A stretch of DNA of 64,000 bases from Anisakis pegreffii (lineage: Eukaryota; Nematoda; Chromadorea; Rhabditida; Anisakidae), in assembly GCA_035041965.1 (NCBI GenBank), contig JAPYMA010000721.1, positions 62,001 to 126,000 of the forward strand, read 5' to 3'. Position 1 is the stretch's first letter, and every line of letters starts with the position of its first letter. The notes below the pieces were generated by a model. The model did no database searches, was not told the DNA's origin, and saw nothing but the letters and a program-made list of their open reading frames with translations. The position numbers and the translations under genes were made by a program. Shown piece after piece: positions 52,081 through 64,000 of the stretch.

Positions 52081-52767
52081 AGTGAGCGGTCATCAGATCC
52101 TTCTCATGTCTCTCAAAGTGGCGTCAGTTGACGGCTTGAAATTGCCTCTCGCTCAAGTGTAACCCTGTGAGTTCATCACAATAAAATTTTAAGAAGGATG
52201 CTAGGATTTCGTCCTTAAATACTCGTGAAACAATGTGTTACTTTGATGAGGCGCACCGATATATCTGCGACAAACGATTGCTGTTTGTATCATCACAAAC
52301 ACCATTTAAATAATAATTTCAGTATGAAAATCCATCTTTATTCACATAATTACCCTGTTCGCGACTGATTTATTCTAATATCACCAATGAAATAATTTGC
52401 CCAAGAGATAAATATCACTCGGCTAATCACTCGAATTCAGAAGAGGAATTACACCGCATTACTGCATGCTACAACCACGCCCCAACTCAGACATTCACAA
52501 GAACTAAGGGTGTGTTTGCGCACAACACATTTATCTAGTAACGGTGAGAATATGAGCTATCGCAAAATCCTGCCTGCTTAATTCATCAAGTATGCCTTAA
52601 TCCAAAAGTCAGCTCTTCAAACTTCACTAAAAGTATTTTGTTCGTTTCGCCGAACAATGAAGCTTATGAATGAACATCTTTTATTATTCATTCGTACCTT
52701 CTTTGATCCACTGAGATCAAGAGGATTTCATTGGAAGGAATATGTGTTAAGCTCTCGAGTGAATGAT

Positions 52768-52962
52768 TCATTGCCGGAGCGGAGGAATGGTGTGGAGAAA
52801 CCGTGAATGATCGTCGATGGAAATGCTGAATTTGAGCGGGCGACGTCCACGAATGTCGTTCGAAACTTTCGGAACGTTTACACTTTGAAAATTTCGAAAA
52901 TCATTTGCCATCTCTTGATCAACTCCGAACGTCCAGTAACGTTCTAATTTCTCCACTCTTCT
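52768..52962 (-). other. Exon-like segment of unknown gene
   Basis: On the minus strand an ATTCCAG acceptor is followed by about 64 open codons ending in TGA, with a protein-like composition (KLERYWTFGVDQEMANDF, IRGRRPLKFSISIDDH). It could be the last exon of a minus-strand gene, but no upstream exon could be assigned. Chance is possible. Confidence 0.25.
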
Positions 52963-54308
52963 GGAATGCCTAATTCATGAGTGAATGGCCTTGTCTGAGA
53001 AGTCAATTTTACGAAGCGCATTTCACCGTCAAGTCGACGGACGTACTTCTAAAAAACGTATTCTTGATCATATAGAAAGTCCTATGCACCAATTGCGACC
53101 CGTTAAACGCGGACTGTTCACCTATGGCAGCTTTAATGATCATGCACATAAATAGATGAGTGTCTGTTTGTTCGTGTCTGTAATAATATATTCAATGCAT
53201 GATTGTTTCTAGTTTATGGCTTCATCAACTCGAGTGTAAGCGTTCAATTTTAGAATTAATTTTGGCGTTTGAATATATCTCATAAGAAATATGTTTTCGG
53301 CACCAATTGTTGCAGTTACTCATTAGAATTGGCAATTATAAATGCATATTATTTTTTACTGCAACTAATTGAGTTTTCAAATGATGTAATGGAATTAGTC
53401 CAGACATTTCAAAGATGACGAAACAACGAATTTATTCATAATAATACGTTACGTCATTCAACAACATTCTGTGGCTGCTTTATTATAGAATATCATTTAT
53501 GCGCAGTCATCTCGCAAGTGCTTGAATTCTACTGAAGCATATCGGAGAACGAATGATAACAATTTTTTCGAATAAAAATGATAAGTGGTAGGGGTGATCT
53601 TGGAATGATAATCAGATTGAATTCGCTGCAATTGTTCGCGTTTTCCAGATCGATGATAGCAGTTGACTGTCAAGTTGATCGATCGTTACAGTCGTTTTTG
53701 TTTGAATTTTCACATCTCCATGTCCGGGTCATCTGCTGATTCGACTTTTGAAGAGATAATAGCAGCTGATACTGATGATAATGATAATATGATGACAAAT
53801 GGACAAGTAGATATATGATAGACAGCTATGATTTGTCTCATGTTCAAATAGGTCGTGGCATGTTCGTATGAAGATAATTAATTTCAATGAAGTTTTCATT
53901 AACCTTCTGATTCCATGAATAAAACTGAAAGATTCGACAGTAATAAAGCAGTGCATTCACCGACTCATTCGGAAATTAATCATGCTATCGAATGGATCAA
54001 AATGTTAGGAACTGCGTTTGGATTGTTTCAGCAAAGCATTATCGCCGTCATTTCGAATTTTTGCTCTTCCAGGCGATTTATGCTCTCTTCCGATGATACA
54101 ATTAATGTGTTAGCTTTTCGGCATTAGAGGTCGTCAGCAAAATCAGGATTCTCAGAAGGGAGGAGGCAGAGCGTCAATTTCCTCCGGATTTTCATAGAAT
54201 TAGTTCCATCAGATACTTTTATCTCATGAGATTTCGAAATAAGACTTAAGTGATGAAATGTTTCGGTTCTGCGTGGGGTTGTAGAGATTCTACTTTCATG
54301 GTGATTGC

Positions 54309-54346
54309 TTATATCCGATAGATGATGCACTATCTATCGGATATAA
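54309..54346. repeat. Perfect hairpin abutting the LINE copy
   Basis: The 15-base arms TTATATCCGATAGAT (54309-54323) and their complement (54332-54346) flank an 8-base loop. The LINE homology starts about 10 bases downstream. Confidence 0.85.
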
Positions 54347-54356
54347 ACTATCAAAA

Positions 54357-54867
54357 AATTTAATATTGTTACATTAGAACTGAGACGACTCCAATTTGAT
54401 TTGATGTTTGTTTATAAAATACTTCATTCTCTGATCGATATAAAAATGGAATCACTCTTTGAATACACGCACTGTCGCACAAGAGGTCACGCACATCGTT
54501 TAAAAGTTTCGTATTTAGCACATACCAACAAAGTGTCCCAATTGCTCGCACATCGCATCATTATCACCTGGAATGCACTGCCTCAAGAAGCAGTAGAGGC
54601 CAGCACGCTAGCACGATTCAAAGCACACCTCACGGCACTATCTTATAATTTGATAAAAACTTCTCTGATTCGCAGCTGAACTTCCATATATCATTCACAC
54701 AGTTTCAATACCTAAATATTCTTGTCACACATGGCCCTCAACTGCATTATAATTTTTTGTCATATTTACCTTTAAATTTTTTTTGTTATTATTATTATTA
54801 ATTTGTTATTATTTTTTACTTATTCAACTTACCCGCATGATGTCAGTGCGCTCCGGCTTTCATGCTG
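54357..54867 (+). mobile_element. 5'-truncated non-LTR retrotransposon (LINE), copy 2
   Basis: The same C-terminal reverse-transcriptase tail as at 50.9-51.2 kb (LELRRLQFDLMFVYKILH ... NALPQEAVEASTLARFK), with the stop codon at 54677-54679 and the same 3' UTR and ATT-rich tail. About 511 bp align with copy 1, with few differences by eye. This copy is more 5'-truncated. The two copies face each other head to head across 3.2 kb. Confidence 0.88.
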
Positions 54868-55853
54868 GATTATTACTTGTACATATTTGTTACTCGGCAA
54901 TAAACTGTCTATCTATCGTTGTTCCACCTTCAGATTGTTGAACCACCAGTTGTTTGGCTTAAGTTTACTGAGTAGTTTGATCTAGATTAGGAGCAAAACC
55001 CAAATTGTATGCAGCATGGAAAGATGGGATGCATGAAACTAATAAATCATTTGTTACTCACTGTTGCGCCTTGATAATGTACAATTCTCGATAACCCATT
55101 TAATCATGGTTAGTTCTGATGTTCAGAAAAATCCTTTCGAGAGTTATCAACGAGGTCTTTTTATCAGGAACATGATATTAATGAAGGAAGAGAACGTATC
55201 GCAATCACCATTATTTAGCACCAGTCTGACGTCCATCTGCTTGTCAAACGCATTCGCTGAAATTCAATATGACATCCAGATGAATTGAATCATCGAAGCC
55301 GTCTCAGCCTGATACAGCATCATTTGATCTACAATCAAATGACAATCATCCCATTACTTCATTTTATTTCATTCGCTGTATAAACATGAGCTTGACTCAG
55401 ACCTGCTCAAGTTAAATTTTAATGCACTCAAGAAAGGAACATTTCGCTCGCCAGAGCATATGATTTATCAATGATTTACCTATACACTTGAATAGAATGA
55501 TCATAATTTAAACATTTTCGAGTTGTCAGCTGACTGACTCACGGAGGACGTGAAAACTCTTTTCTTTGATGAATACACCACAGAGTCATGTAGCATTACA
55601 TTTAGAATAGCAGCTCAGCTCTCCCATATCAAACTATGCGTTGTCTATCTGTTAATGATTTGATTTCCGGGCACCTGCGGTCTAAAAAACGTTTCATTCA
55701 AGCATTTAAATGGTACCGATTGAACTTTTCCGTGCTCCAAGCCTTATTGAGCTGCCATATTGTTGTTTTTTGCAAATGTTCGCAAAGCATTTTATTGCTA
55801 TTGTTACTTGAGCGATTACCGTTAAGTTCAAGGGTTCGGCGACCAAATTGAAG

Positions 55854-56006
55854 TTGACTGGATTGACTGAATTGAAGTTGACTGGATTGAAGTTGATTGA
55901 TGATTGATTTGAGCAATGATGTATCCTTTCATATTGTCTACATAAAGTTAGGTAATATTCACATCAATCATTTCATATTGTCTGCATAAAGATAGGTAGT
56001 ATTCAC
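55854..56006. repeat. Two local tandem duplications
   Basis: GAAGTTGACTGGATTGA units repeat at about 55850-55905. A 36-base segment starting TTTCATATTGTCT is duplicated at 55927-55962 and 55971-56006, period 44. Confidence 0.85.
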
Positions 56007-57011
56007 CTAAAAGGTATATTCATGACCGTAATACCTCAAATTTTCACATTAAATCTTATTTCTCAATCATCCGCGGTAGTTAAAATTCGCCAGGAAATAC
56101 CTGAATGTCTGAGCGATAAAAGCAGAAAAATGATCGAAACTCGAGCGAAATACTGCTCTCAGCTATTCAAGCGAACATAATGGTATCGAGCCGTTTCAGT
56201 GATGTTGAATTTATTGAAACATTAGGTATAGCTTGAAATGTATTTGGCTAATCTGTAGATTTTTACGAATGTGTGTGTAAAAAATCATTTCGAAAACATT
56301 TTCCAAAAAAAGCAACATTAGGTCCATCTTCATTAATTTAAATTCTAATCACGCAGATATGTTACAGCGCATCGACCATCATCATGAATTGAATTAATCG
56401 CTCAAGTGAATTATTTTGTTTTTTTTCCTAAAAAACTGAGACATCCTAACAAGACTGTGGATAAAATTCGGTGATGTCGATTACATTCAAACCACTTGTG
56501 TAATCAGTCCACTGAACAACCGCTGCATTCATGATGAATACAATTATCATTAGAAAAAAGATTCGAGAAAGAGAAGGAATATTTTACTGAATTCAAGATG
56601 AGTTGACGCAAAAGTCTCCTCGTGAATCCATATTCCGAGCACGTTCGCTCAATCAGCTTCATTTGCATAAATTCTGTCTGATTATTCGGTATTCACTTAA
56701 GTACCATCCTTTATCAGCACCATTCCATCTAGAGCTGCGACTCGTTGCACTTGTCTGCCGTTGTGTCCAGGCATCAAACCGTATGAGTTCAATACAGCTG
56801 TTCCCGTCCCGTTTCGAATTCCCTTAGATTGTTGGTATCCAGCCCATATGTCCCAACATAGCCCTTTCTGTGACTTCTTTTGGTAATTCTTCTCAGCAGT
56901 TACACTACAATTTTATTGCTGTATTGATAGAGCTTCAGTTCAATTTCATTTCACGTTACGAGTTTTTACCTGGACTTAAAGATGTCTAATGAGAATAATT
57001 TTTGTTTTGCA

Positions 57012-57018
57012 GTTTCAG
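57012..57018 (+). promoter_or_regulatory. Candidate trans-splice acceptor
   Basis: TTTTGTTTTGCAG ends at 57012 and is followed by TTTCAG directly before the ATG at 57019. A strong acceptor a few bases upstream of the start codon is typical of nematode spliced-leader addition. It could instead be a cis acceptor of an upstream 5' UTR exon. Confidence 0.5.
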
Positions 57019-58558
57019 ATGGCACGAACGCAATTCAAAATTGTCCCCACTCTACTGTTATCAAATCTATTTCTAATCATCGTCATTATCTCCATGCAAT
57101 TCACCGTTTCGGAATCATATTTTTTGAATAATGCCAGGGAGGAGAGCGAAATGGTTAGTTTCATTCAACGTTGTTTCTATTCAGTCAGTTCCACATCAAA
57201 TCCCGTAGACAATCGAGCGCTGGGCACCTTAAACACAATAGACACAATAGAACATCAAATATCGTGTGTGAAGCTTATGGATGGTACTATCAGACGCGAA
57301 GAAACTTTTTGCATGTTTCGGTGCAAACGCAAACATTAAATAACATGCTCAAAGGCATCAAGGAATATTCTCAGATCAAACAAGCATAGTTTTCGACTTT
57401 TTTGGACCGATTGAGGCAGTTGGATTTTGCATTTGTGTGGTAGATTTCAGCAATAGATATTACAAAGTCTAAAACCAACTTTGCAACATTTTAGTTTTCG
57501 TCATACATCGGAAATTTTTTCGCTGTACTTCTCGTATTGCACACTGATCTATGTTTATTCACTGAACTAAACAAGAGTAAATTGATGTGCTCGTCGAATT
57601 CGTACCTTTAGGAGTATTTGCAAGAGCATATATCTTTCTGCAAAAGTTTTTAGCATTTTCGTTGCGCACTCAAGCATCTCCAAAAAATTAACAATGTGCG
57701 GGAGCATTGCGTTTCGTTGAATTTGATCAGCAATTGATAATGCTTCATTGGATTGTTTTTGTGCAGTCCATTCCACTCACACTTCAAAAATAGTTGATTG
57801 ATTGTTCTCCAGAAATGAGCTGGATTCGGACTGATCAAGTAATCGTAGCACTCCACTCGAAACAATTGTAGTACTGTTAAATGAGGGCATCTTTGTAGTT
57901 TTCGGAAGATCCTAAAATTACCAGTCGTTGTGAATTATTTATTTAGCATCAAATTCCGAAAGCCAGTATGAATTCATTGATTTTTTTCGTTACAACCGTT
58001 TCTTTTTTGGAAATTCATGAGAGCTATGGAAACATTTATGGGAATTTTGAGCAAAGTTTGAGCTGTGCGTTCATCGGATATTGGGAGAACTTCATCGAAG
58101 CGCATTGTGCCTGGATAATACCGTGTATAGATGGCACGAGTTTACCAGCCCGTTGAGACGCTTTTTATTCGATTGTTGACCTGAATTGTGTTATTTTCAT
58201 TTTGTCATTTGGCATAAATGACACCAACATTTCAAATTTTACGAATGAAATAACTTTCAATTTCTCGCTTATTTTGTACTTTAGTGTTTAATTTTCTACA
58301 CTTGTTATGTGCATCTTCTGTCATAGAGAAGGAATTTATTCAACATAATGGTTAGGATTTCAGTCATTGCAACACATCCCCATATAGGTCTGAGAATTCA
58401 ATAAAGTGGTTCATTTTCAGGACATTCCTGAATTGTTTCAAAGTATATGGCCGAACAAGAAGCGATCAGAACCATGGATGAGGTTGATCACATCAGATTT
58501 TCTTCGCAGTGCTAGTGAGAATGCACCCGTGCAAAGTTATCGAGGTCTTCGAGGCTGA
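57019..58558 (+). CDS. Putative secreted neuropeptide precursor, 90 residues
   Basis: Two exons, 57019-57153 and 58421-58558, with a GTTAGT donor and a TTTTCAG acceptor, both phase 0, give a 90-residue protein. Residues 1-33 are a strong signal peptide (basic start, LLLSNLFLIIVIISM core, likely cut after about SES). A spacer to residue 57 is followed by KKR at 58-60, a prohormone-convertase site. The remaining 30 residues begin SEPWMRLITS and end VQSYRGLRG immediately before the stop. The final glycine would give an amidated arginine, so the predicted product is a 29-residue peptide ending YRGLR-amide. No cysteines are present after the signal. I do not recognise this peptide among known nematode NLP or FLP families. 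The start sits 6 bases after an acceptor. Confidence 0.65.
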
Positions 58559-58599
58559 TGATCACTGTGCGTCATCTGCTCTGATTGATATTTGATCGA

Positions 58600-60270
58600 T
58601 GTGATCAACCCATATAATGTAGATTATTTGGTGGTTGTTTCCCCTCACCTTCCTTCGTATCCACTTTTCTTATATATAATAATGCTGAAATCAACAAATG
58701 ATCTCATCTTCATCAGTCTAATCTTATTTGATTCAGTGAGTAACCAAAAATTTGACAATTATAGTGAATTACTTTGATGTTAATTTTTTCTCGATCGGAA
58801 TTGTAATAATCGGCAGTTCAATAAAAAGTTTATTTTTATTGCAACTCAATAGCAGTCATTTGCTCGCATCATGTGAAAAATATTCGTTGATAGATGCTTG
58901 ATAAAAGAATATTTTGTTGAATTTACTATTGGACGCAGAAATTTTGCTACGAAATCTCATCAACAAACACGCACAAAGACAAGCGCTTAGTTGCGATTGT
59001 CTATCACGAACTTGTTGAGGACCATTTCGGATCATAAGTATGGGTGACCATAAGTCTGAAGTTCTTTGAAAAGCTTATTTTACTAGCCGTCAGTGTGATC
59101 GATTTCCGTGGTATTCATATTTCATGGTATTCTATCCTATTCCGCAATAATTGCTAGCAAACGTTGAATTCTCAGAAGATGATAAATGTTTCAAAAGCTT
59201 TCATCCATTCGCTCACTAATAATGCAAGCTTCAGCATCAAATTCCTAATGGATCATTTGTGACCTGTGATCACTTTTATTTATTTACTTTATTTCACTCC
59301 TGCATTCATTCACTTCATCCGCCTAATTCGACTTATTATCAGCATCATCACAAATTTCAAGTGATTCAGGTGAACAATCCAAACAATACGGCGAAATAGT
59401 CGGCCGGATCTATGGTCACAATTTTTCGGCTGTTTCGTCTAAGTATCTTAAGAGATTATAAGAAGAAATAACAGAAAATTTTAGAGGTAGATTCCCAGAA
59501 GAACGGTATGAGATACGGAATCACGCGCGAAAGCCGTTGTAACCATAAGTGATATTATCATTGAAACTATCAGATATTATCATAAGTACTGAGTAACCTA
59601 CGGTGAGTTATCTGGACATTTCATGCGTATTCATTGGATATCATTAGGTTGTTTATTGTCAAGATTCATTCTAGTTAATAATAAGGTCATCACTTAGTGC
59701 TCTGATTATATAACGTATAAAAGCTAAGCGAACACTGCTATCGTTATCATTATCATGGTCAAGGTCATTAATTCATTCATGATTGTTTTTATTATAGAAG
59801 CTGGAGTGTTCTCGTTCAATCGATCATTTTATTTATCTTGCCTGTTTGATGACTTACGATTTTTCGTCAATGATTTATCGGAATGTGCTGTTAAGGTGAA
59901 GTTTCACGTGACGTTCTTGCTTTGCTTCCGTGGAAGTCTACTTTGTTAGGACTTATCATCATCTTCATTAGATCACCGATGGAATAGCCCGTCCAGAGCA
60001 CGCAGAATCACGAGTTCAACGATGGCCTGCGGGTATGAGTCTAGGGAGGGTTAGATCAGGAGATGGTCGTTTTTGTCGTCACATATAGTCACTGTCATTG
60101 TCATATGACCATATTGATGAACCAACAATTCCAAGAGATTTTAAATCTATCCTTATTCACGAAAAATGTTCGTTTAAAAATATTCGTTCAGAAAAACACA
60201 CGAATCTGAAGACGAATCTGAAGACTGTATAAGTGAATCAGAATGTTATCAATCCTGTCTTCATCGAGGC
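58600..60270. other. Intergenic stretch
   Basis: No supported exon. A 64-codon ATG frame at 59755 begins with a hydrophobic stretch but has no clear splice continuation. Confidence 0.5.
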
Positions 60271-60278
60271 TCCTTCTT

Positions 60279-61247
60279 ATGATGATAGTGATGACGGTTA
60301 GTAAACATAATATTGTTTGCTAATACTTGTTTTTTGCACTTTTCCTTAGCTGAACATACTATCGCAGGTATGCGAGAGTATGATGTTGTCATACCTTAGC
60401 CTATCAATTAGGTAATGATACTGAATAGGGTAAAATGGCATGTTTTCGCGATAATTAAGACGAAGTATAAAGACAGTGATTATGGATCGAATATTGATGA
60501 TGATCATTGTGGTAGCACTGCGACCATTAGTGGCATACGTCTTGAGTATCATGACTATTAATATTATATTCATTACCACTTTTTGTTGTTGGCTTCAATT
60601 TGGTATGTCTTGGTCATTTCACGGAAGATAGCTGACTCCATTGAAAAATTAATGAGATAGAGGCGCGATGAAGGGCGCCGAATTGATCTTTGAGCTGAGA
60701 TCATACGCAGTAAACATCGTCGTCATATTACGTGCAAGAGATGAAACATGGAAGAAGTAATTATAGCAAAGGGATTCAGACTTATTCCGAAGGAAGTCGT
60801 AGGCGAGAGAAGAAAACATGTTGACTAATTCAAAGTTGCAGCGGACTGCAATCAAATTTTGAGTCGCAATAATTTTATTGTTGGTAACGATGATAATAAT
60901 GTTTATATGGATGGGGCTGGTAACAATAATAATGTTGGCAACTCGGTTAAAATAACGTCAGCAGTGATGACCATGACGAGAATAATAAAAACAATAAAAT
61001 TTTAGGCAATTCTTCTGCTTTCGTCATTTATCCACGCTGCTAAAGGCGACGAAGTATGTAAGGAAAACGAACACTTCAAAGAGGATGGACTCGGATGTGA
61101 ATTCCAATGTGTTCTTGTAAGTGAATTCGATATTGTGAATTCAACGCCATTTGAGAATGTAATGGATCATTTTGCTGATCCAGTTGCTTTCAGCTGAAAA
61201 CAACCGCAAACAGTAAAAACTCAGCTTTTGAGTTCCTTAAGTTTTGA
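60279..61247 (+). CDS. Short secreted protein with partial TIL-like cysteine motif
   Basis: Proposed exons 60279-60296 (MMIVMT, GTTAGT donor), 61006-61116 (TTTTAG acceptor, GTAAGT donor) and 61194-61247 (CTTTCAG acceptor, ends TGA), all phase 0, give about 60 residues. Residues 1-20 form a good signal peptide once exons 1 and 2 are joined (MMIVMTAILLLSSFIHAAKG). The next part, VCKENEHFKEDGLGCEFQC, resembles the start of trypsin-inhibitor-like (TIL) domains of Ascaris-type protease inhibitors (C-x-x-NE-x5-C-G-x-x-C-E-x-x-C), but the second cysteine is aspartate. The usual remaining cysteines are not found: the third exon gives LKTTANSKNSAFEFLKF and a stop. It may be a truncated or degenerate inhibitor, or the true downstream exons may lie elsewhere. 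Exon 2 is well supported, exon 1 fairly, exon 3 weakly. Confidence 0.5.
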
Positions 61248-61259
61248 GAGATTCAGTTC

Positions 61260-64000
61260 AACAACTGGAGAAAAATATGGGAGAATAACGCAGAAGCTGT
61301 TCAAGTTATAAGGCATGAAAAAACCAGTCGATATGCGCTACGGAAGTTAACTTTTAGTGCTAATTGTTATCAAAGAGGCAGACTAGAAAATCGCTCGCAA
61401 ATTATATTCGTACAATATCTTTGAGCCGAGGAACAACGTTTCAAGCTTGTTTCAAGCTCAGACAAAGTTTATCGCTAATTGCAGCCTGTATTATGCATAA
61501 ACAACGCTCAATTGGGCAGGAATTGCGTTTGCAAACTTGGATTCATCCGTAATACGGAGGACAAATGCATCAAATATACTCTTAAATGCTGAGTCAGGAT
61601 GATGTCAATGCCAGGTAATTAATTGCAATCGCTCAGTAAGCATGTTTGAAAAGTTTTTCATTAGATCAGTTTATGAACGAGATGTCATTTGCCACGAAAT
61701 TCACCTTAACAACTGAGGTATCCAGAAGTTTAAAGTGAACGGTGTTGAGGTTAGTGTGGCCTGGATACTCGCCGATAACTGTGCCTCAACATCTGCAAAA
61801 GCTCCATTTGACTGCAGTTATCGAGTCAGTTCTGGTGCTTTTAGCGCATGAAATTGAATCATGCACTATGGGTCAATGCCGTAGAAATCAGGATATATCA
61901 TTGAGAATCAATACACAAGATCCAGCTGAAGACATTTTTAGTAATATTTTTTTCAGTTCATGGACAGCTCCAGCTTTTGTTCCGTAAAACAAATGGGTTT
62001 CATGAGGTATCACTGATCAATTTGGCTAATCGTGCTCAAAATGGCTGTTGCGATCGATTCATTATTCTCAAACAACTCGTATATCCAACACATTTCAAAT
62101 ATGTACTGCATTGCATAAGGTCGATAAAGATGTCTGTAAAAATTCGAAGGTCATTCTTGAGAGCATCTTGTGCTTTGTGTCACATGAAATCATAGGTGAT
62201 ACATCACGGATCATAGAGCATTAATCACAGCTTGCTGATCACGAATACAGAAAACCTCATGATTCAACAGAAATAATCACAAACCGTATATGAATTCAAA
62301 GGGGAATAACCTCTTTGGGTTCTCATCACAGACTGCGAGAGGAAAATCCGGGTAGTGGATTTTGCTTTCTGTGTTGCTGTATCGTTATACCCAGATATTC
62401 GTTGGATCCAAACACTTGGTCCGTGCCTCTTTTTGTGACCTCGTTAAACTTGATTGCGATGTTCCTTTTTGAAATGTATCGTTTCGATTTTCATCCCGAT
62501 GACTGCCTTAAGCACCCGCTCAGAATCTCTTGCTACGAAGCAAGGGTGTATTCGCATTCATTACGTAAACATCAATCACAAACACTTCATACAAATGTAG
62601 TGGTATTGCTGTACTGTAACATCCAGATACTACTTATATTCTGTTGCAATTCATAACTGTATCACCAGATCAGTTCCACAAACAATGCGTCGGGATCATG
62701 CGTTAAAAACCACGGAGTCAATCACATGCATTTGAACTATTACTGAAATAGTGAAACATTATTCGTGTAAACGCTGTTAAATATCGCTCATTCTACACCA
62801 TTGAGATTTAGAAATTATGAAAGTCACACATCACTATAATAAAGAAAAAAATCAGAAGATTCCTCAGATTATCTAGAACATAAAGCAGAAAAATATGAAT
62901 CACAAGCTTAGAGCACGACGAACGTGAGGAAAAAAAAATCTTTTTGGTTTCACATTCACACAAATTACGAATAAAAACACTAATTTATTCCTATTCGTCA
63001 TCTGCACTGTCCATTATTCTTAATTTTTTTGACGATTGAGATAATAAAAGCCTTTTAGCAACTTTTATGTTACCAAACTATCACGCTGAACATTAGCTAA
63101 GTGATCATCCCTTAGATATACCGCTCCATTGTTTAAACAATCTTCTGTCAATCAAAATATTGGTATTCTTCTTATTTCGTCCTAACAATCGAAATTTCAT
63201 TTTAAAATATTCAAAAACAACTTCATGAATTACCAGTCAAGACAGATCATGAATGATGATCGGGCCGCTACGTGAAAAAAATTAGATTAATTTCATTTCA
63301 GTTCATTTCTCACAATCAGCTTTTAGGCTCTCATTTTGCGTGTTGTTGATGTTATGAAAATACCAAAGGTTAGCGTAATCATGCCTCTCTTCTAGCCATC
63401 TGATAATGGATATATAACAAGATATATGCCAATTGTAAGATGTTTTTGCCTTGTGATATTAATATGAACATTTATCAGTGCTGAAGGCAGGTGAACGTAA
63501 GATCAACAACAAGCAATATTCAGAGCATACAAGCTGAGAAATGAGCTCAAATGGAATTGCTCATTCAACAAAATTAATACTGAAATCCACTGATGATAAT
63601 ATTGCAATGTTGTGAGATATGAGAATGCAACACATGTGAAACAGACTCTTTCAAGCGGATAAAGTCAAACAGTGAATTCCACATTGATGTTGTTAGTGTT
63701 TCCATGATTACTATCATAATTTATCCTGTGTATACTTATCCAGCTAGAAACATAACATTATTACCTTAAAAAAGGATGCTGATATGTACTTTTCAGGCAG
63801 TCATAATAGTACCATTAAAAGATCCCAATAACTACAACAGTCGCATCCCAATGAACAAAATAACATATTGCAACGTTGTGAATGAATGAACAAGACCAAC
63901 AACCAGTTATTATAGTTCCAAATGGTGAAGGAAGAAAGCTTTCAATGATATTTTCCACAGATGGCCATTAGAGCTCCATTGGTATTAGCGAATGTTAGCG
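61260..64000. other. Intergenic stretch to window end
   Basis: I found no exon with paired splice sites or a recognisable domain. The frame of about 113 codons at 62315 has no support beyond length. Confidence 0.5.

Larger units (their letters stand above)
44600..56980. other. Repeat-rich intergenic stretch
   Basis: No complete gene is supported. The stretch carries two copies of an unknown dispersed repeat, the second copy of the repeat at 20286, a GC-rich palindrome, two LINE tails and several local tandem duplications (about 49855-50010, 50625-50665, 55854-55905 and 55927-56006). One exon-like segment lies on the minus strand at 52768-52962. Confidence 0.5.

Noticed and set aside
57968..58156. 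62-codon ATG frame with a hydrophobic start inside the neuropeptide gene intron
   Set aside because: There is no acceptor or donor. Direct splicing of the flanking exons is in phase without it.

Overview
The window looks like nuclear DNA of a nematode. It is AT-rich, its genes are split by introns whose acceptors read TTTCAG/TTTTAG, and several first exons follow acceptor-like sites that could receive a spliced leader. The best gene matches are to nematode-style families: a CRAL-TRIO plus GOLD lipid-binding protein, an ACAT1-like thiolase, a gustatory-type multi-pass receptor and a TIL-like inhibitor fragment. I cannot name the species. No rRNA, tRNA, operon of bacterial type or CRISPR array was seen. 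Gene density is low, with about six supported genes in 64 kb.

Layout. 1-16.8 kb is gene-poor, with hairpins, trinucleotide tracts and a 166-bp hAT-type MITE with a perfect 8-bp target duplication. At 16.9-19.8 kb (+) lies a five-exon gene for a 263-residue single-pass membrane protein with a proline-rich tail. At 21.3-24.7 kb (-) lies a nine-exon thiolase gene with an upstream non-coding exon at 24.9-25.2 kb. At 28.1-34.8 kb (+) lies an eight-exon SEC14/GOLD gene. Its introns hold an antisense tandem peptide-coding-like repeat and a telomere-like hexamer array. 34.8-40 kb is gene-poor with a second hexamer array. At 40.1-44.5 kb (+) lies an eight-exon multi-pass receptor with a foldback element in one intron.

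44.6-57 kb is repeat-rich: two copies of an unknown dispersed repeat, a second copy of another repeat, a GC-rich hairpin, and two 5'-truncated LINE copies arranged head to head. At 57.0-58.6 kb (+) lies a two-exon gene encoding what looks like an undescribed amidated neuropeptide precursor. At 60.3-61.2 kb (+) lies a short secreted protein with a partial TIL-like cysteine pattern. The rest is intergenic.

The genes do not form an obvious pathway. Every exon model was built by hand from splice motifs, reading phase and family resemblance. Codon phase closes across all junctions of the membrane protein, thiolase and SEC14/GOLD genes, which is the main reason I trust those models. Least certain are the receptor junction between exons 6 and 7, the receptor N-terminus, and the last exon of the TIL-like gene.
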